Assembly: GCF_002043095.1 (NCBI RefSeq)
Contig: NZ_MVOC01000036.1
Coordinates: 1 to 64,000, forward strand
DNA length: 64,000 nucleotides
Source: Mycobacterium sp. AT1
GTDB taxonomy: Bacteria > Actinomycetota > Actinomycetes > Mycobacteriales > Mycobacteriaceae
Direction: 5' to 3'
Below are positions 6,857-14,931 of the stretch, piece after piece. The number at the start of each line of letters is the position of its first letter. Position 1 is the first letter of the stretch. The translations under genes were made by a program, and so were the position numbers. Below the pieces are notes generated by a model, which made no database searches, was not told the origin of the DNA, and saw only the letters and a list, made by a program, of their open reading frames with translations.

Positions 6857-7345
6857 ATGTGGGTGAAGAAGGCAACGACCGCAGCAGCGCTCGCGGTGGC
6901 GGTCATGGGCGCCCTTCCCGGCGTCGCCGCCGCCGACCCGACGACACCTGCCCCCACACCTGCCCCCACGCCTGCCAACGGACCCGCACCAGCGCCCAAG
7001 ACCTCCGTCGATGCCGACGGCACCTACGCCGTGGGCACCGACATCGTTCCCGGCGTCTACACCTCCGCGGGCCCCGTCGGCGACGGCACGTGCTTCTGGA
7101 AGCGCCTCGGCGCCGACGGCGCCACCCTCGACAACGCCTTGACCAAGAAACCGCAGACCGTCGCGATCGACCCCACCGATCAATCGTTCAAGACCAACGG
7201 CTGCCAGCCGTGGCAGCTCACGGACGCACCTCCGCCGCCCCAGGCTTCCGGACTGGCGCCGGCACTTGCGGGGCTGCAGCTGCAGGCCTACATGGCACAA
7301 CTCAACGCCAGGGCCGCGGCATCGGGACAAGCTCCGCCGCCGTAG
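6857..7345 (+). CDS. Secreted proline-rich protein
   Basis: A 162-residue exported protein. Residues 1-27 form a signal peptide (two Lys, then TTAAALAVAVMGALPGV and AAADP as cleavage region), followed by a repeated PTPAPTPAP linker and a globular part that begins DGTYAVGTDIVPGVYTSAG and has two cysteines able to form a disulfide. This globular pattern, with VGTDIxPGxYxSxG, is found in many actinobacterial secreted proteins of unknown role. The start at ATG 6857 is supported by TAAGCT (6844-6849) seven bases before it, a leaderless arrangement. Function unknown. Confidence 0.75.
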   Translation: MWVKKATTAAALAVAVMGALPGVAAADPTTPAPTPAPTPANGPAPAPKTSVDADGTYAVGTDIVPGVYTSAGPVGDGTCFWKRLGADGATLDNALTKKPQTVAIDPTDQSFKTNGCQPWQLTDAPPPPQASGLAPALAGLQLQAYMAQLNARAAASGQAPPP

Positions 7346-7375
7346 CCAACGCCGGCGTCTGACACGATCGACGTC

Positions 7376-7852
7376 ATGGCCGACCGCATCGAAGTTCAAC
7401 GCTCCATCGCAGCACCCCCGGCGGACGTGTTCGCCGTCCTCTGCGACCCACAGGGGCACATCGCCATCGACGCCACCGGAATGCTCCAGGATGCGGACGG
7501 CGACGTCGTCACCGCCAGTGGCGACAGCTTCGTCGTCCACATGGATCGCGAAGCGCTGAACGACTTTCCGATGGGCAAGTACGACGTCACCGTGTCGATT
7601 ACCGACTACGAGAAGGATCGGCTGATCGCCTGGACGATCCTCGGCAAGATCGAGCCACCGATCGGGCACGTGTACGGCTACCGACTCGAATCCGACGGCG
7701 ACGCAACACTCGTCACGTCGTTCTACGACTGGTCCGACATCCATCAGAAGTGGCGCGACGCGGGCATCTTCCCCGTCATCTCCGAAGCGGCGCTCCGCGG
7801 CACGCTCGGCATCCTGGACCGGACGGTGCGCCGGGGCTACCCCCGCGGCTAG
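7376..7852 (+). CDS. SRPBCC (START-like) family protein
   Basis: A 158-residue protein with the opening IEVQRSIAAPPADVFAVLCDPQGH typical of the SRPBCC/polyketide cyclase fold, a helix-grip barrel that binds hydrophobic ligands. The pattern continues with KYDVTVSITDYEKDRLIAWT and ends with a long C-terminal helix. Ligand and reaction are unknown; members act as lipid carriers, cyclases or toxin-type ribosome interactors. It is followed after about 10 bp by the clpC2 operator region and is probably transcribed separately from it. Confidence 0.75.
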   Translation: MADRIEVQRSIAAPPADVFAVLCDPQGHIAIDATGMLQDADGDVVTASGDSFVVHMDREALNDFPMGKYDVTVSITDYEKDRLIAWTILGKIEPPIGHVYGYRLESDGDATLVTSFYDWSDIHQKWRDAGIFPVISEAALRGTLGILDRTVRRGYPRG

Positions 7853-7860
7853 CTCCCATC

Positions 7861-7877
7861 GTCAACTCGGGGTTGAC
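7861..7877 (+). promoter_or_regulatory. clpC2 operator, distal copy
   Basis: GTCAAC-TCGGG-GTTGAC, a perfect 6-bp inverted repeat with a 5-bp centre. It is repeated 28 bp downstream and lies in the promoter region of clpC2. Confidence 0.65.
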
Positions 7878-7887
7878 GAGTCCATTT

Positions 7888-7906
7888 CGTCAACCTACGG
7901 TTGACG
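7888..7906 (+). promoter_or_regulatory. clpC2 operator, proximal copy over the -10 element
   Basis: CGTCAAC-CTACG-GTTGACG, a 7-bp inverted repeat with the same half-site as the copy at 7861. It ends one base before the ATG and contains TACGGT (7896-7901), a -10 element correctly placed for a leaderless start at 7908. A protein bound here would block transcription. Confidence 0.7.
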
Positions 7907-7907
7907 C

Positions 7908-8633
7908 ATGAGTGAACCCGTCAAGATCAGCCACCCCGTCCGCCTCGACGACCTCATCACCGCGATCAGGACCGTGCACGACGAGCCCCTCGAACAACTC
8001 CAGGGCGCCGTCCTCACCGCCGAAGCCCTCGGCGACATCGCCGACCACCTCATCGGCCACTTCGTCGACCAGGCCCGACGCTCGGGCGCCTCCTGGACCG
8101 AGATCGGCAAGTGCATGGGCGTCACCAAACAAGCCGCCCAGAAGCGCTTCGTACCGCGGGCCGAGACCAGTCCACTGAACCCGAACGACGGCTTCAGTAG
8201 GTTCACCCCGCGGGCGCGCAACGTCGTCGTCGAGTCGCAGAACAAGGCACACGCCGCCGGCAACGACGAGATCACCCCGGCGCACCTCCTGCTCGGACTG
8301 TTCAGCGACCCGGCGGCATTGGCCGCGCACCTCCTTTCGGCGCACGGCGTCGACGCCGGCGCCGCAGCCAAGGCCGCACCACTGCCCCCGAGGGCGGCCG
8401 AGGTTCCCTCATTGGTGCCGTTCAACGGACCCGCCAAGAAAGTTCTCGAACTCACCTTCCGCGAAGCACTTCGCCTGGGGCACAACTACATCGGCACCGA
8501 ACACATCCTGCTCGCCCTGCTCGAAGACGAAGCCGACGACGGTCCACTGCACACCCTCGGCCTCGACAAGCAGGGTGTCGAATCCGAGATCGTCGCGGCG
8601 CTGAACTCCCTGACGACCACCGAACGGGAATGA
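7908..8633 (+). CDS. clpC2: ClpC2: HTH plus Clp N-domain protein
   Basis: A 241-residue protein with an N-terminal helix-turn-helix (residues 59-81, SGASWTEIGKCMGVTKQAAQKRF) and two Clp-N repeats (about 98-150 and 170-235, including ARNVVVESQNKA and GHNYIGTEHILLALL). It lacks the AAA+ ATPase modules of ClpC1, so it cannot unfold substrates. In mycobacteria ClpC2 is reported to bind the same ligands as the ClpC1 N-domain (cyclomarin, arginine-phosphorylated proteins) and to protect the Clp system. The HTH and the tandem palindromes at its leaderless promoter suggest that it represses itself. Position next to the MPT63-like gene matches M. tuberculosis Rv2667-Rv2668. Confidence 0.88.
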   Translation: MSEPVKISHPVRLDDLITAIRTVHDEPLEQLQGAVLTAEALGDIADHLIGHFVDQARRSGASWTEIGKCMGVTKQAAQKRFVPRAETSPLNPNDGFSRFTPRARNVVVESQNKAHAAGNDEITPAHLLLGLFSDPAALAAHLLSAHGVDAGAAAKAAPLPPRAAEVPSLVPFNGPAKKVLELTFREALRLGHNYIGTEHILLALLEDEADDGPLHTLGLDKQGVESEIVAALNSLTTTERE

Positions 8634-8661
8634 AACGCGCGGCAATGCGGTACAAGAAGTC

Positions 8662-9084
8662 ATGAACCTCGACGAATCCGCCCGTGCACTGATCGGTTCC
8701 GGCGCCGACGCCACGCTCGTCACCCTCAACCCCGACGGCAGCCCGCAAGTGTCGGTGGTCTGGGTCGCGTTGCAGTCCACCCCCGACGGTGACGAACTGG
8801 TCAGCGCACACCTCAGCGAGTACAAGAAGACCCGCAACATCCGACGCGACGGACGCGTCGCCGTCACCATCATCGGTCCGACGCCCCCCGGCCAGCAGGC
8901 CCCGTACCTGTCGATCACCGGAACGGCCCGCATCGTCGACGGCGGCGCCCCCGAACTTCTCACCGAACTGGCCGAGGCCATGCTCGGTTCCAGCGAGCAC
9001 TTCCCACCGCCCAACTCCCCCGCCGGTCTGCTGACGCGGATCCGCGTCGAGAAGGTCGGCGGCATCGGCCCCTGGGCGTCCTGA
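8662..9084 (+). CDS. PPOX-class (F420 or FMN) oxidoreductase
   Basis: A 140-residue split-barrel protein of the pyridoxamine-phosphate-oxidase-like superfamily. Family marks are ATLVTLNPDGSPQVSVVWV at the start, the strand with HLSEYKKTRNIRRDGRVAVTI, and the closing segment with SITGTARIVD. Mycobacteria have many such proteins that use F420H2 or FMN on unknown substrates; residues cannot settle the cofactor here. It begins 28 bp after clpC2. The TACAAG sequence shortly before ATG 8662 could be a weak -10 element. Confidence 0.8.
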   Translation: MNLDESARALIGSGADATLVTLNPDGSPQVSVVWVALQSTPDGDELVSAHLSEYKKTRNIRRDGRVAVTIIGPTPPGQQAPYLSITGTARIVDGGAPELLTELAEAMLGSSEHFPPPNSPAGLLTRIRVEKVGGIGPWAS

Positions 9085-9123
9085 GGACCGATCGCCTCCT
9101 CGGCAAGCGACCGGTGTGCGATC

Positions 9124-9633
9124 ATGCGAGGCATGCGTCGCTGGTTCACGATGATGGTTGCCGGAGTGGCGGTCACGGCTGGAGTTCTCGCCTCACCCGC
9201 GCCAGAGGCCGCGGCGGTCGCCCCCATCGGCAGGCTAGGTGACGTCCTGCACGTGGACTACATGAACGTCGTCGCCGACGTCGCCGTCACCAGCGTGGAT
9301 CTGGTCGACGTGCCGCCGGGCTTCGGCTATCCCCCACGCGGACCGCGCTACCAGGTGTACCGCGCCAACGTCACCGTCCACGTCGTCAAGGCACCCAATC
9401 CGTACATCACCTCGCTCTTCTTCGACTTCGAAGGCGTCACGCCGATCGCCGACGCCTACAAGCCGCGCAACACCGACGTCCCCGACGACCTTCGCGCCAT
9501 GCTGCAGAACGCACCCCCGGGCTCCACCGTCAGTGGCGGCGTCTACTGGGACGTCTACCGCGACCTCGTCACCAACGTCGTGCTCCTCGACAAGGCCACC
9601 GGAACGCATCTCGCCCAGTGGAATCTCTACTGA
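9124..9633 (+). CDS. Secreted MPT63-like (DUF1942) protein
   Basis: A 169-residue exported protein. The signal peptide (RRWFTMMVAGVAVTAGVLA, cleaved around PEAAAV) is followed by a beta-rich domain with LGDVLHV near the start and GGVYWDVYRD...LAQWNLY at the end. The order and wording of these strands resemble MPT63, a small immunoglobulin-like secreted antigen of M. tuberculosis (DUF1942). ATGs at 9124 and 9133 are both possible. It is followed after 7 bp by the GNAT gene. Function of the family is unknown. Confidence 0.68.
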   Translation: MRGMRRWFTMMVAGVAVTAGVLASPAPEAAAVAPIGRLGDVLHVDYMNVVADVAVTSVDLVDVPPGFGYPPRGPRYQVYRANVTVHVVKAPNPYITSLFFDFEGVTPIADAYKPRNTDVPDDLRAMLQNAPPGSTVSGGVYWDVYRDLVTNVVLLDKATGTHLAQWNLY

Positions 9634-9640
9634 CCCTCGG

Positions 9641-10258
9641 ATGACCGTCGAGGTGACACCGGCCGCCGAGGCCGACCTGACCGAACTCGCCGACGTCGCA
9701 GCCCGCACCTTCCCGCTGGCGTGCCCGCCGTCGACCAGTGCCGACGACGTCGCCGCCTTCATCGCCGAAAACCTCTCCGCCGAACGCTTCGGCGAGTACC
9801 TCGCCGACCCGGAACGGGTGATCCTCACCGCACGCGACGACCACCGAATATCGGGGTACGCCATGCTGATTCGCGGGGTGATCCCCGACCCCGACGTCCA
9901 ACGGGCGGTGCCCCTTCGGCCCGCCGTCGAACTCTCGAAGATGTACGTGCTGCCCGACGCCCACGGCGCGGGCGTCTCGGCGGCACTGATGACCACTGCG
10001 CTCGACACGTCCCGTGCTCTCGGCGCGGCCTGTGTCTGGCTAGGCGTCAACCAGGAAAACCAACGCGCCCAACGCTTCTACGCCAAGCACGGCTTCACGG
10101 TCAGCGGCACCAAGACGTTCCGACTGGGCGGCCGCGTCGAAGACGACTACGTGATGGTGCACGCGCTCATCGCTCACCCGCGGCCGTCAGCGCCAACAGA
10201 CGCGACGTCGCGCGCAGGTACTTCTTGCGGAACCCACCCGCCAACATCTCCTCGCTGA
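9641..10258 (+). CDS. GNAT family N-acetyltransferase
   Basis: A 205-residue acetyltransferase. The GNAT core shows ELSKMYVLPDAHGAGVSAALM, with the acetyl-CoA loop as a variant R/Q-x-x-G-x-A, followed by GLGV-type strand CVWLGVNQENQRAQRFYAKHGF, a classic motif B. Substrate unknown. ATG 9641 lies 7 bp after the preceding gene. Its last 30 codons (from 10167) overlap the 3' end of the convergent zapE gene by 92 bp, a long overlap, so the tail may be a recent extension. Confidence 0.88.
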   Translation: MTVEVTPAAEADLTELADVAARTFPLACPPSTSADDVAAFIAENLSAERFGEYLADPERVILTARDDHRISGYAMLIRGVIPDPDVQRAVPLRPAVELSKMYVLPDAHGAGVSAALMTTALDTSRALGAACVWLGVNQENQRAQRFYAKHGFTVSGTKTFRLGGRVEDDYVMVHALIAHPRPSAPTDATSRAGTSCGTHPPTSPR

Positions 10259-11201
10259 AGACGGTGTCGAGCTTGGTCCCCGACGCGACGACCGGAATGC
10301 CCGCGTCGTAGAGCCGGTCGGTCAGCGAGACCAGCCGCAGCGCGACGCTCTGGTCGTCGAGCGGATGCACACCGGTGATGAACACTTGCGCGACGCCCTC
10401 GATCAACGCCTGGTACCTCGACGGGTGCATCGTCGCCAGGTGAGCGCACAACGCGTCGAAGTCGTCGAGCGTCGCGCCCGCCACGCCGGCGGCCTCGTCA
10501 CGCACCTCGTCGTCGGACGGCGGCACGGGCGCCGGCGGCAGGTCGCGGTGCCGGTAGTCCGGACCTTCGATCCGCACCGTGGTGAAAATGGCTGCCAGCG
10601 TGTTGATTTCACGCAGGAAGTCCTGCGCGGCGAACCTGCCCTCGCCCAGTTGTTCGGGCAACGTGTTGGACGTCGCCGCGACCGACACCCCTCGTTCCAC
10701 CAGAGCCGAGAGCAGTCGCGAGATCAGCGTCGTGTTCCCCGGATCGTCGAGCTCGAATTCGTCGATGCACACCACCACGTACTCCGAGAGCAACTCGATG
10801 CACTCGAGGAATCCGAAGACACCCGCCAACTGCGTCAGTTCACCGAACGTCGCGAACGCCGCGGGACCGGCGTCGTCGGCGCTGAGCGCGTAGTACGTCG
10901 ACGCCAACAAGTGCGTCTTGCCGACGCCGAAACCACCGTCGAGGTACACCCCGACCCCCGGCAACACCTCTCGCTTGCCGAACAACTTCTTCTTGCCGGC
11001 ACGGCGCTGCACGGCCTGCTCACAGAACGCGCGGCACTTCTGCACGGCCGCGGTCTGCGACGGCTCGCCCGGATCGGGCCGATAGGTGTCAAAGGAGACA
11101 TCGGCGAACGTGGGCGGCGGCACCAACCCCGCGACCAGTCGTTCAGGTGTCACCTTCGGATGCCGATCGGTGAGATGGTCGACGACGCTGGCCCCAGACA
11201 T
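10167..11201 (-). CDS. zapE: ZapE/AFG1-like ATPase
   Basis: A 344-residue P-loop ATPase of the AFG1/ZapE family. It has Walker A GGFGVGKTH, Walker B VVCIDEFEL, sensor region LISRLLSALVERGVSVAATSN and the family segment RFAAQDFLREI. In proteobacteria ZapE acts at the division site on FtsZ; in mycobacteria the role is untested. I start at ATG 11201 (SGASVVDHL); the in-frame start 11 codons upstream would overlap the divergent ribD-like gene. The start codons of the two divergent genes are only 25 bp apart. Confidence 0.88.
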   Translation of the reverse strand: MSGASVVDHLTDRHPKVTPERLVAGLVPPPTFADVSFDTYRPDPGEPSQTAAVQKCRAFCEQAVQRRAGKKKLFGKREVLPGVGVYLDGGFGVGKTHLLASTYYALSADDAGPAAFATFGELTQLAGVFGFLECIELLSEYVVVCIDEFELDDPGNTTLISRLLSALVERGVSVAATSNTLPEQLGEGRFAAQDFLREINTLAAIFTTVRIEGPDYRHRDLPPAPVPPSDDEVRDEAAGVAGATLDDFDALCAHLATMHPSRYQALIEGVAQVFITGVHPLDDQSVALRLVSLTDRLYDAGIPVVASGTKLDTVFSEEMLAGGFRKKYLRATSRLLALTAAGER

Positions 11202-11226
11202 GAAGGAACTGTATCGACGTGCTGCA

Positions 11227-12030
11227 ATGGTCAACGTGTCCGATCCCGATGCTGCGACTCAGCTCACAGAGCTAGGCCCCCTGGGCAGCACGTTCGACAC
11301 CGACGACGGACGGCTCGCGGCGTTCTACTCCTACCCGCAGAACCTCGAGCGCTGCTGGGTGCGGGCCAACATGATCTCCAGCCTCGACGGCGGCGCCACC
11401 GACGACGGCAAGGCCGGCGGCCTGGCCGGCCCCGGTGACCGCGCCCTGTTCGCCCGCATGAGGCAGGAAGCCGACGTCATCCTGGTCGGCGCCTCCACCG
11501 TGCGCATCGAGAACTACTCCGGTGCCCAGATGTCGCTGGCCGAGCGCCGCGAACGGCAAGGCCGAGGCCAGACCGAGGTGCCCCCGATCGCCATCGTCAC
11601 CCACGCCGCGGACTTCGAGCACGACGCCAGGATCTTCACCCGCACCGAGATACCACCCATGATCATGACCTGCCGCGAAACCGTGCCGGAGGCCAACGCC
11701 CGCTTCGGCTCGACCGCCGAGGTCGTCGACGCGTCCGGATCCCACACCGACCGCGTCGACCCCGCGGTGGTACTCGCGATCTTCGCTGAGCGGGGCCTGC
11801 GACGGGTGCTGTCCGAAGGCGGGCCGTCGCTGATCAGCCTGCTCACCGAACACGACTTGATCGACGAGCTGTGCGTCACGATTGCACCGATCCTGGTCGG
11901 CGGCACGGCCCGCCGCATCGCCTCGGGGTCGGGGGAAGCCCACACCCGGATGCGTCGATGCCACCTGCTGACCGACGACGAGGGCTATCTCTACACGCGG
12001 TACGTCAGGGACGGGCTGGGCGGGGAGTAG
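11227..12030 (+). CDS. RibD C-domain / DHFR-like reductase
   Basis: A 267-residue protein of the bacterial bifunctional deaminase-reductase C-terminal family. Diagnostic segments are RANMISSLDGGATDDGKAGG, DVILVGASTVRIENY, and LRRVLSEGGPSLI, the NADPH-binding and active-site signature. The M. tuberculosis orthologue Rv2671 was described as a dihydrofolate reductase analogue linked to para-aminosalicylate resistance. The deaminase half of true RibD is missing, so riboflavin synthesis is unlikely to be its only role. Start is ATG 11227; ATG 11200 is an alternative but overlaps the zapE start. Confidence 0.85.
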   Translation: MVNVSDPDAATQLTELGPLGSTFDTDDGRLAAFYSYPQNLERCWVRANMISSLDGGATDDGKAGGLAGPGDRALFARMRQEADVILVGASTVRIENYSGAQMSLAERRERQGRGQTEVPPIAIVTHAADFEHDARIFTRTEIPPMIMTCRETVPEANARFGSTAEVVDASGSHTDRVDPAVVLAIFAERGLRRVLSEGGPSLISLLTEHDLIDELCVTIAPILVGGTARRIASGSGEAHTRMRRCHLLTDDEGYLYTRYVRDGLGGE

Positions 12031-12055
12031 CTCGTCGATCGCTAATGTGGTCATC

Positions 12056-13624
12056 ATGCGTCGGCATCCTCAGCTGCTCAGGGCCCTCTGTCTGCCCGTC
12101 GTCGCGGCTGTCGTCCTGGCCGGCTGCTCGCCGGGACTCGCCGCCAACCCCCGCTTCGCCACCGATGCGGGCGCCGGACCCCAAGGCGCCCCCGAGACGA
12201 CACCGGTCGCCGCGGGGCCTCCCCCGGTCGAGGCCCCCAAGAACGATCTGACGTGGCGCGACTGCACGTCGCGGACGTTCGCTGCGGCCTCCGTCCCCGC
12301 CGTGCCCGGCGTGACTCTGGACTGCGCCACCTACGACGCCGACGTCGACTCGATCAACGGCGCCACGGGGACGCTCACCATCGGTGTCGTCCGCGCCAAG
12401 TCGACGGCCACCCCGGCAGACGCCGGGCCACTGGTCATGACCACCGGCAGCGACCTCCCGTCCTCGACGCAGCTGCCGGTGTGGCTGTCCCGCGGCGGCG
12501 CCGACGTGCTGAAGACCAACCCGATCGTCGCCGTCGACCGCCGCGGCATCGGCCTGTCGGGCGCCCTGGATTGCCGCGACCTGTTCAGCCGGCAGGAAAT
12601 GCTCGACCAGGCGCAGTTCGAGTCCGGCAACGATCCCGTCGCCAACCTCAGCGCCGTCGTCCAGACCGCCACCCAGAGCTGTACCGACACCATCGCCCCC
12701 GGCGACTCCTCCTACGACAACGCGCACGCCGCCGAGGATCTCGAACGCCTCCGCAGCACCTGGGACGTTCCGACGCTCGCCCTGCTCGGCGTCGGCAACG
12801 GCGCGCAGGTCGCCCTCGCCTACGCGGGCTCACATCCCAACAAGGTGTCGCGGCTGGTGCTCGACTCCCCGCTGCCCCTCGGGATCGCCGCCGAGGCGAG
12901 AGCCGAACAGAAGGTCAAGGGTCAGCAGGCCGCGCTGACGGCGTTCGCCTCGCAGTGCGTCGCCTCGGGCTGCGCGCTCGGCCCCGATCCAAAGGGCGCC
13001 ATCGACGCCATGCTCGCCGGCGCGCGCCAAGGCACCGGTCCGGCCGGCGCCTCGGTGGCCGCCCTCACCGACGCCATCGCCACCGCCCTGGCGTTCCCCC
13101 GCGGCGACTTCGTGTCGTCGACCGCGGCGCTGGCCACTACCCTCGCCGCGGCCCGCAGCGGTGACGTCGCCGGGCTCAACACGCTGATCAACCAGGCCGA
13201 GACGCAACGCGAGACCGACGGTCAGTTCGTCAACGGGTGCAGCGACGCGCTCAACCGCCCCACCCCGGACCGAGTGCGCGAGCTCGTCGTCGAATGGGGG
13301 AAGCTCTACCCCGAATTCGGCACCGTCGGCGCCCTCGACATGGTCAATTGCCTTGCCTGGCCCAGCGGTTCGACGCCACCCGATCCGCAGAACCTCAAGA
13401 TTCCCGTGCTGCTTCTCGGCGTGCAGAACGACCCGATCGTCGGCAACGAAGGAGTGGCCGCAGTCGCGGCGACCATCATCAACTCCGGTGCGGCGAACCG
13501 GCGCGTGATGTGGCAGGGCGTCGGACACGGAGCCAGCATCTACTCCGCGTGCGCCGTCCCGCCGGTGCTGGCCTACCTCGGCACCGGCAAGGTTCCCGAG
13601 ACCGACACGTACTGCCCCGCCTAG
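12056..13624 (+). CDS. TAP-like alpha/beta-hydrolase lipoprotein, nucleophile missing
   Basis: A 522-residue exported lipoprotein with lipobox LAGC after a hydrophobic signal, then the fold of tripeptidyl-aminopeptidase-like hydrolases: oxyanion region VAVDRRGIGLSG, nucleophile-elbow position GVGNGAQVALAYA, the acid loop VQNDPIVGNEG and the histidine GVGHGASIYS. The elbow should read G-x-S-x-G; here it is G-V-G-N-G, so the catalytic serine is replaced by glycine and peptidase activity is doubtful. ATG 12056 is chosen because TAATGT (12043-12048) lies seven bases before it. Equivalent to Rv2672, which precedes aftC in M. tuberculosis. Confidence 0.83.
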   Translation: MRRHPQLLRALCLPVVAAVVLAGCSPGLAANPRFATDAGAGPQGAPETTPVAAGPPPVEAPKNDLTWRDCTSRTFAAASVPAVPGVTLDCATYDADVDSINGATGTLTIGVVRAKSTATPADAGPLVMTTGSDLPSSTQLPVWLSRGGADVLKTNPIVAVDRRGIGLSGALDCRDLFSRQEMLDQAQFESGNDPVANLSAVVQTATQSCTDTIAPGDSSYDNAHAAEDLERLRSTWDVPTLALLGVGNGAQVALAYAGSHPNKVSRLVLDSPLPLGIAAEARAEQKVKGQQAALTAFASQCVASGCALGPDPKGAIDAMLAGARQGTGPAGASVAALTDAIATALAFPRGDFVSSTAALATTLAAARSGDVAGLNTLINQAETQRETDGQFVNGCSDALNRPTPDRVRELVVEWGKLYPEFGTVGALDMVNCLAWPSGSTPPDPQNLKIPVLLLGVQNDPIVGNEGVAAVAATIINSGAANRRVMWQGVGHGASIYSACAVPPVLAYLGTGKVPETDTYCPA

Positions 13625-13659
13625 CTCGACGCCCCCGGCCACCGGTGTACGGTGCGCTG

Positions 13660-14931
13660 GTGGCGGCACCTGACACGTTGTTGACGAACGCATTCCGACC
13701 CCGCACCTCTCCGCCGAATGTCGCGCACGTGCTGCGCTCGGTGCTGTGGCCCGTGGCGATCCTGTCGATCGTCCATCGCAGCTACGTGCTGGCCACCAAC
13801 GGCTACATCACCGACGACTTTGGTCCCGTCTACCGCGCGGTCGTCAACTTCAAGCTCGGGCTCGACATCTACAACGAGCACTTCGACCAGGTGGACCCCC
13901 ACTACCTGTACCCACCGGGTGGGACGCTGCTGCTGGCTCCATTCGGCTACCTGCCGGTCGACGCCTCGCGGTACTGGTTCATCACGTTCAACACCATCGC
14001 CATCCTGCTGGCCGCGTACTTCCTGCTGCGGCTGTTCAAGTTCACCCTGGCGTCGGTGGCAGCGCCCGCCCTGCTGTTGGCGATGTTCTGCACCGAGAGC
14101 GTCACCAGCACGCTGGTGTTCACCAACGTCAACGGTTGCGTCCTCCTCGGCGAGGTCCTGTTCCTGCGGTGGCTGCTGAGCGGCAAGGTCAACCACGAGT
14201 GGCTCGCCGGCCTCGCCATCGGGCTGACGCTCGTCGTCAAACCCTCACTGGCGCCGCTGCTGCTGCTTCCCGTACTCAACCGACAGTGGCGCCCACTCTT
14301 GCCTGCCTTCGGGGTGCCGATCGTGTTCAACGTCGCCGCCTGGCCCTTGGTCAGCGACCCGATGGGCTTCGTGCGCAACACCGTGCCCTACATCTTCTCG
14401 GTGCGCGACTACTTCAACAGCTCCATTCAGGGCAACGGCATCTACTACGGCCTGCCGACATGGCTGATTCTGCTGCTGCGAGTGGGCTTTCTGGCACTGG
14501 CAGTCGCCAGCCTCTGGCTGCTGTACCGCTACTACCGGGAACGCGATCAGCTGTTCTGGATGGTGACCTCGTCCGGCGTGCTGTTGATCACGACGTTCCT
14601 GGTGACCTCGCTCGGCCAGGGCTACTACTCGATGATGCTGTTCCCGTTCCTGATGTCGGTGGTGCTCCCCAACTCCGTGATCCGCAACTGGCCGGCCTGG
14701 CTGGCGATCTACGGCTTCATGACGATGGACCGTTGGCTGCTGGGGCACTGGCCGACCACCGGACGCTTTCTGGAGTACATGAAGATCACCTACGGGTGGT
14801 CGCTGATGCTGATCGTCGTGTTCTGCGTGCTGTACTTCCGCTACCTCGAGGCCAAGGCCGACGGCAGACTCGACGACGGCATCGACCCGCCGTGGATGAC
14901 GACCGATCGGGACCGCGCTAGCGTGGAGTGA
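13660..14931 (+). CDS. aftC: Alpha-(1->3)-arabinofuranosyltransferase AftC
   Basis: A 423-residue polytopic membrane glycosyltransferase of the DUF2029/GT87 type. It puts alpha-1,3 branches on the arabinan of arabinogalactan and lipoarabinomannan, using decaprenyl-phosphoarabinose at the periplasmic face. The first loop after TM1 carries the acidic motif ITDDFGPVYRAVVNF, the catalytic region of GT-C enzymes. About ten hydrophobic helices follow and a charged tail ends it. Start GTG 13660 is favoured because TACGGT (13648-13653) stands six bases before it; GTG 13645 is the alternative. Its stop overlaps the msrB start by one base. Position between the TAP-like gene and msrB matches Rv2673. Confidence 0.9.
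   Translation: MAAPDTLLTNAFRPRTSPPNVAHVLRSVLWPVAILSIVHRSYVLATNGYITDDFGPVYRAVVNFKLGLDIYNEHFDQVDPHYLYPPGGTLLLAPFGYLPVDASRYWFITFNTIAILLAAYFLLRLFKFTLASVAAPALLLAMFCTESVTSTLVFTNVNGCVLLGEVLFLRWLLSGKVNHEWLAGLAIGLTLVVKPSLAPLLLLPVLNRQWRPLLPAFGVPIVFNVAAWPLVSDPMGFVRNTVPYIFSVRDYFNSSIQGNGIYYGLPTWLILLLRVGFLALAVASLWLLYRYYRERDQLFWMVTSSGVLLITTFLVTSLGQGYYSMMLFPFLMSVVLPNSVIRNWPAWLAIYGFMTMDRWLLGHWPTTGRFLEYMKITYGWSLMLIVVFCVLYFRYLEAKADGRLDDGIDPPWMTTDRDRASVE

Noticed and set aside
13237..13659. Upstream extension of the aftC frame
   Set aside because: It lies inside the TAP-like gene in another frame and is Arg-rich shadow sequence; the -10 hexamer and GTG 13660 fit better.
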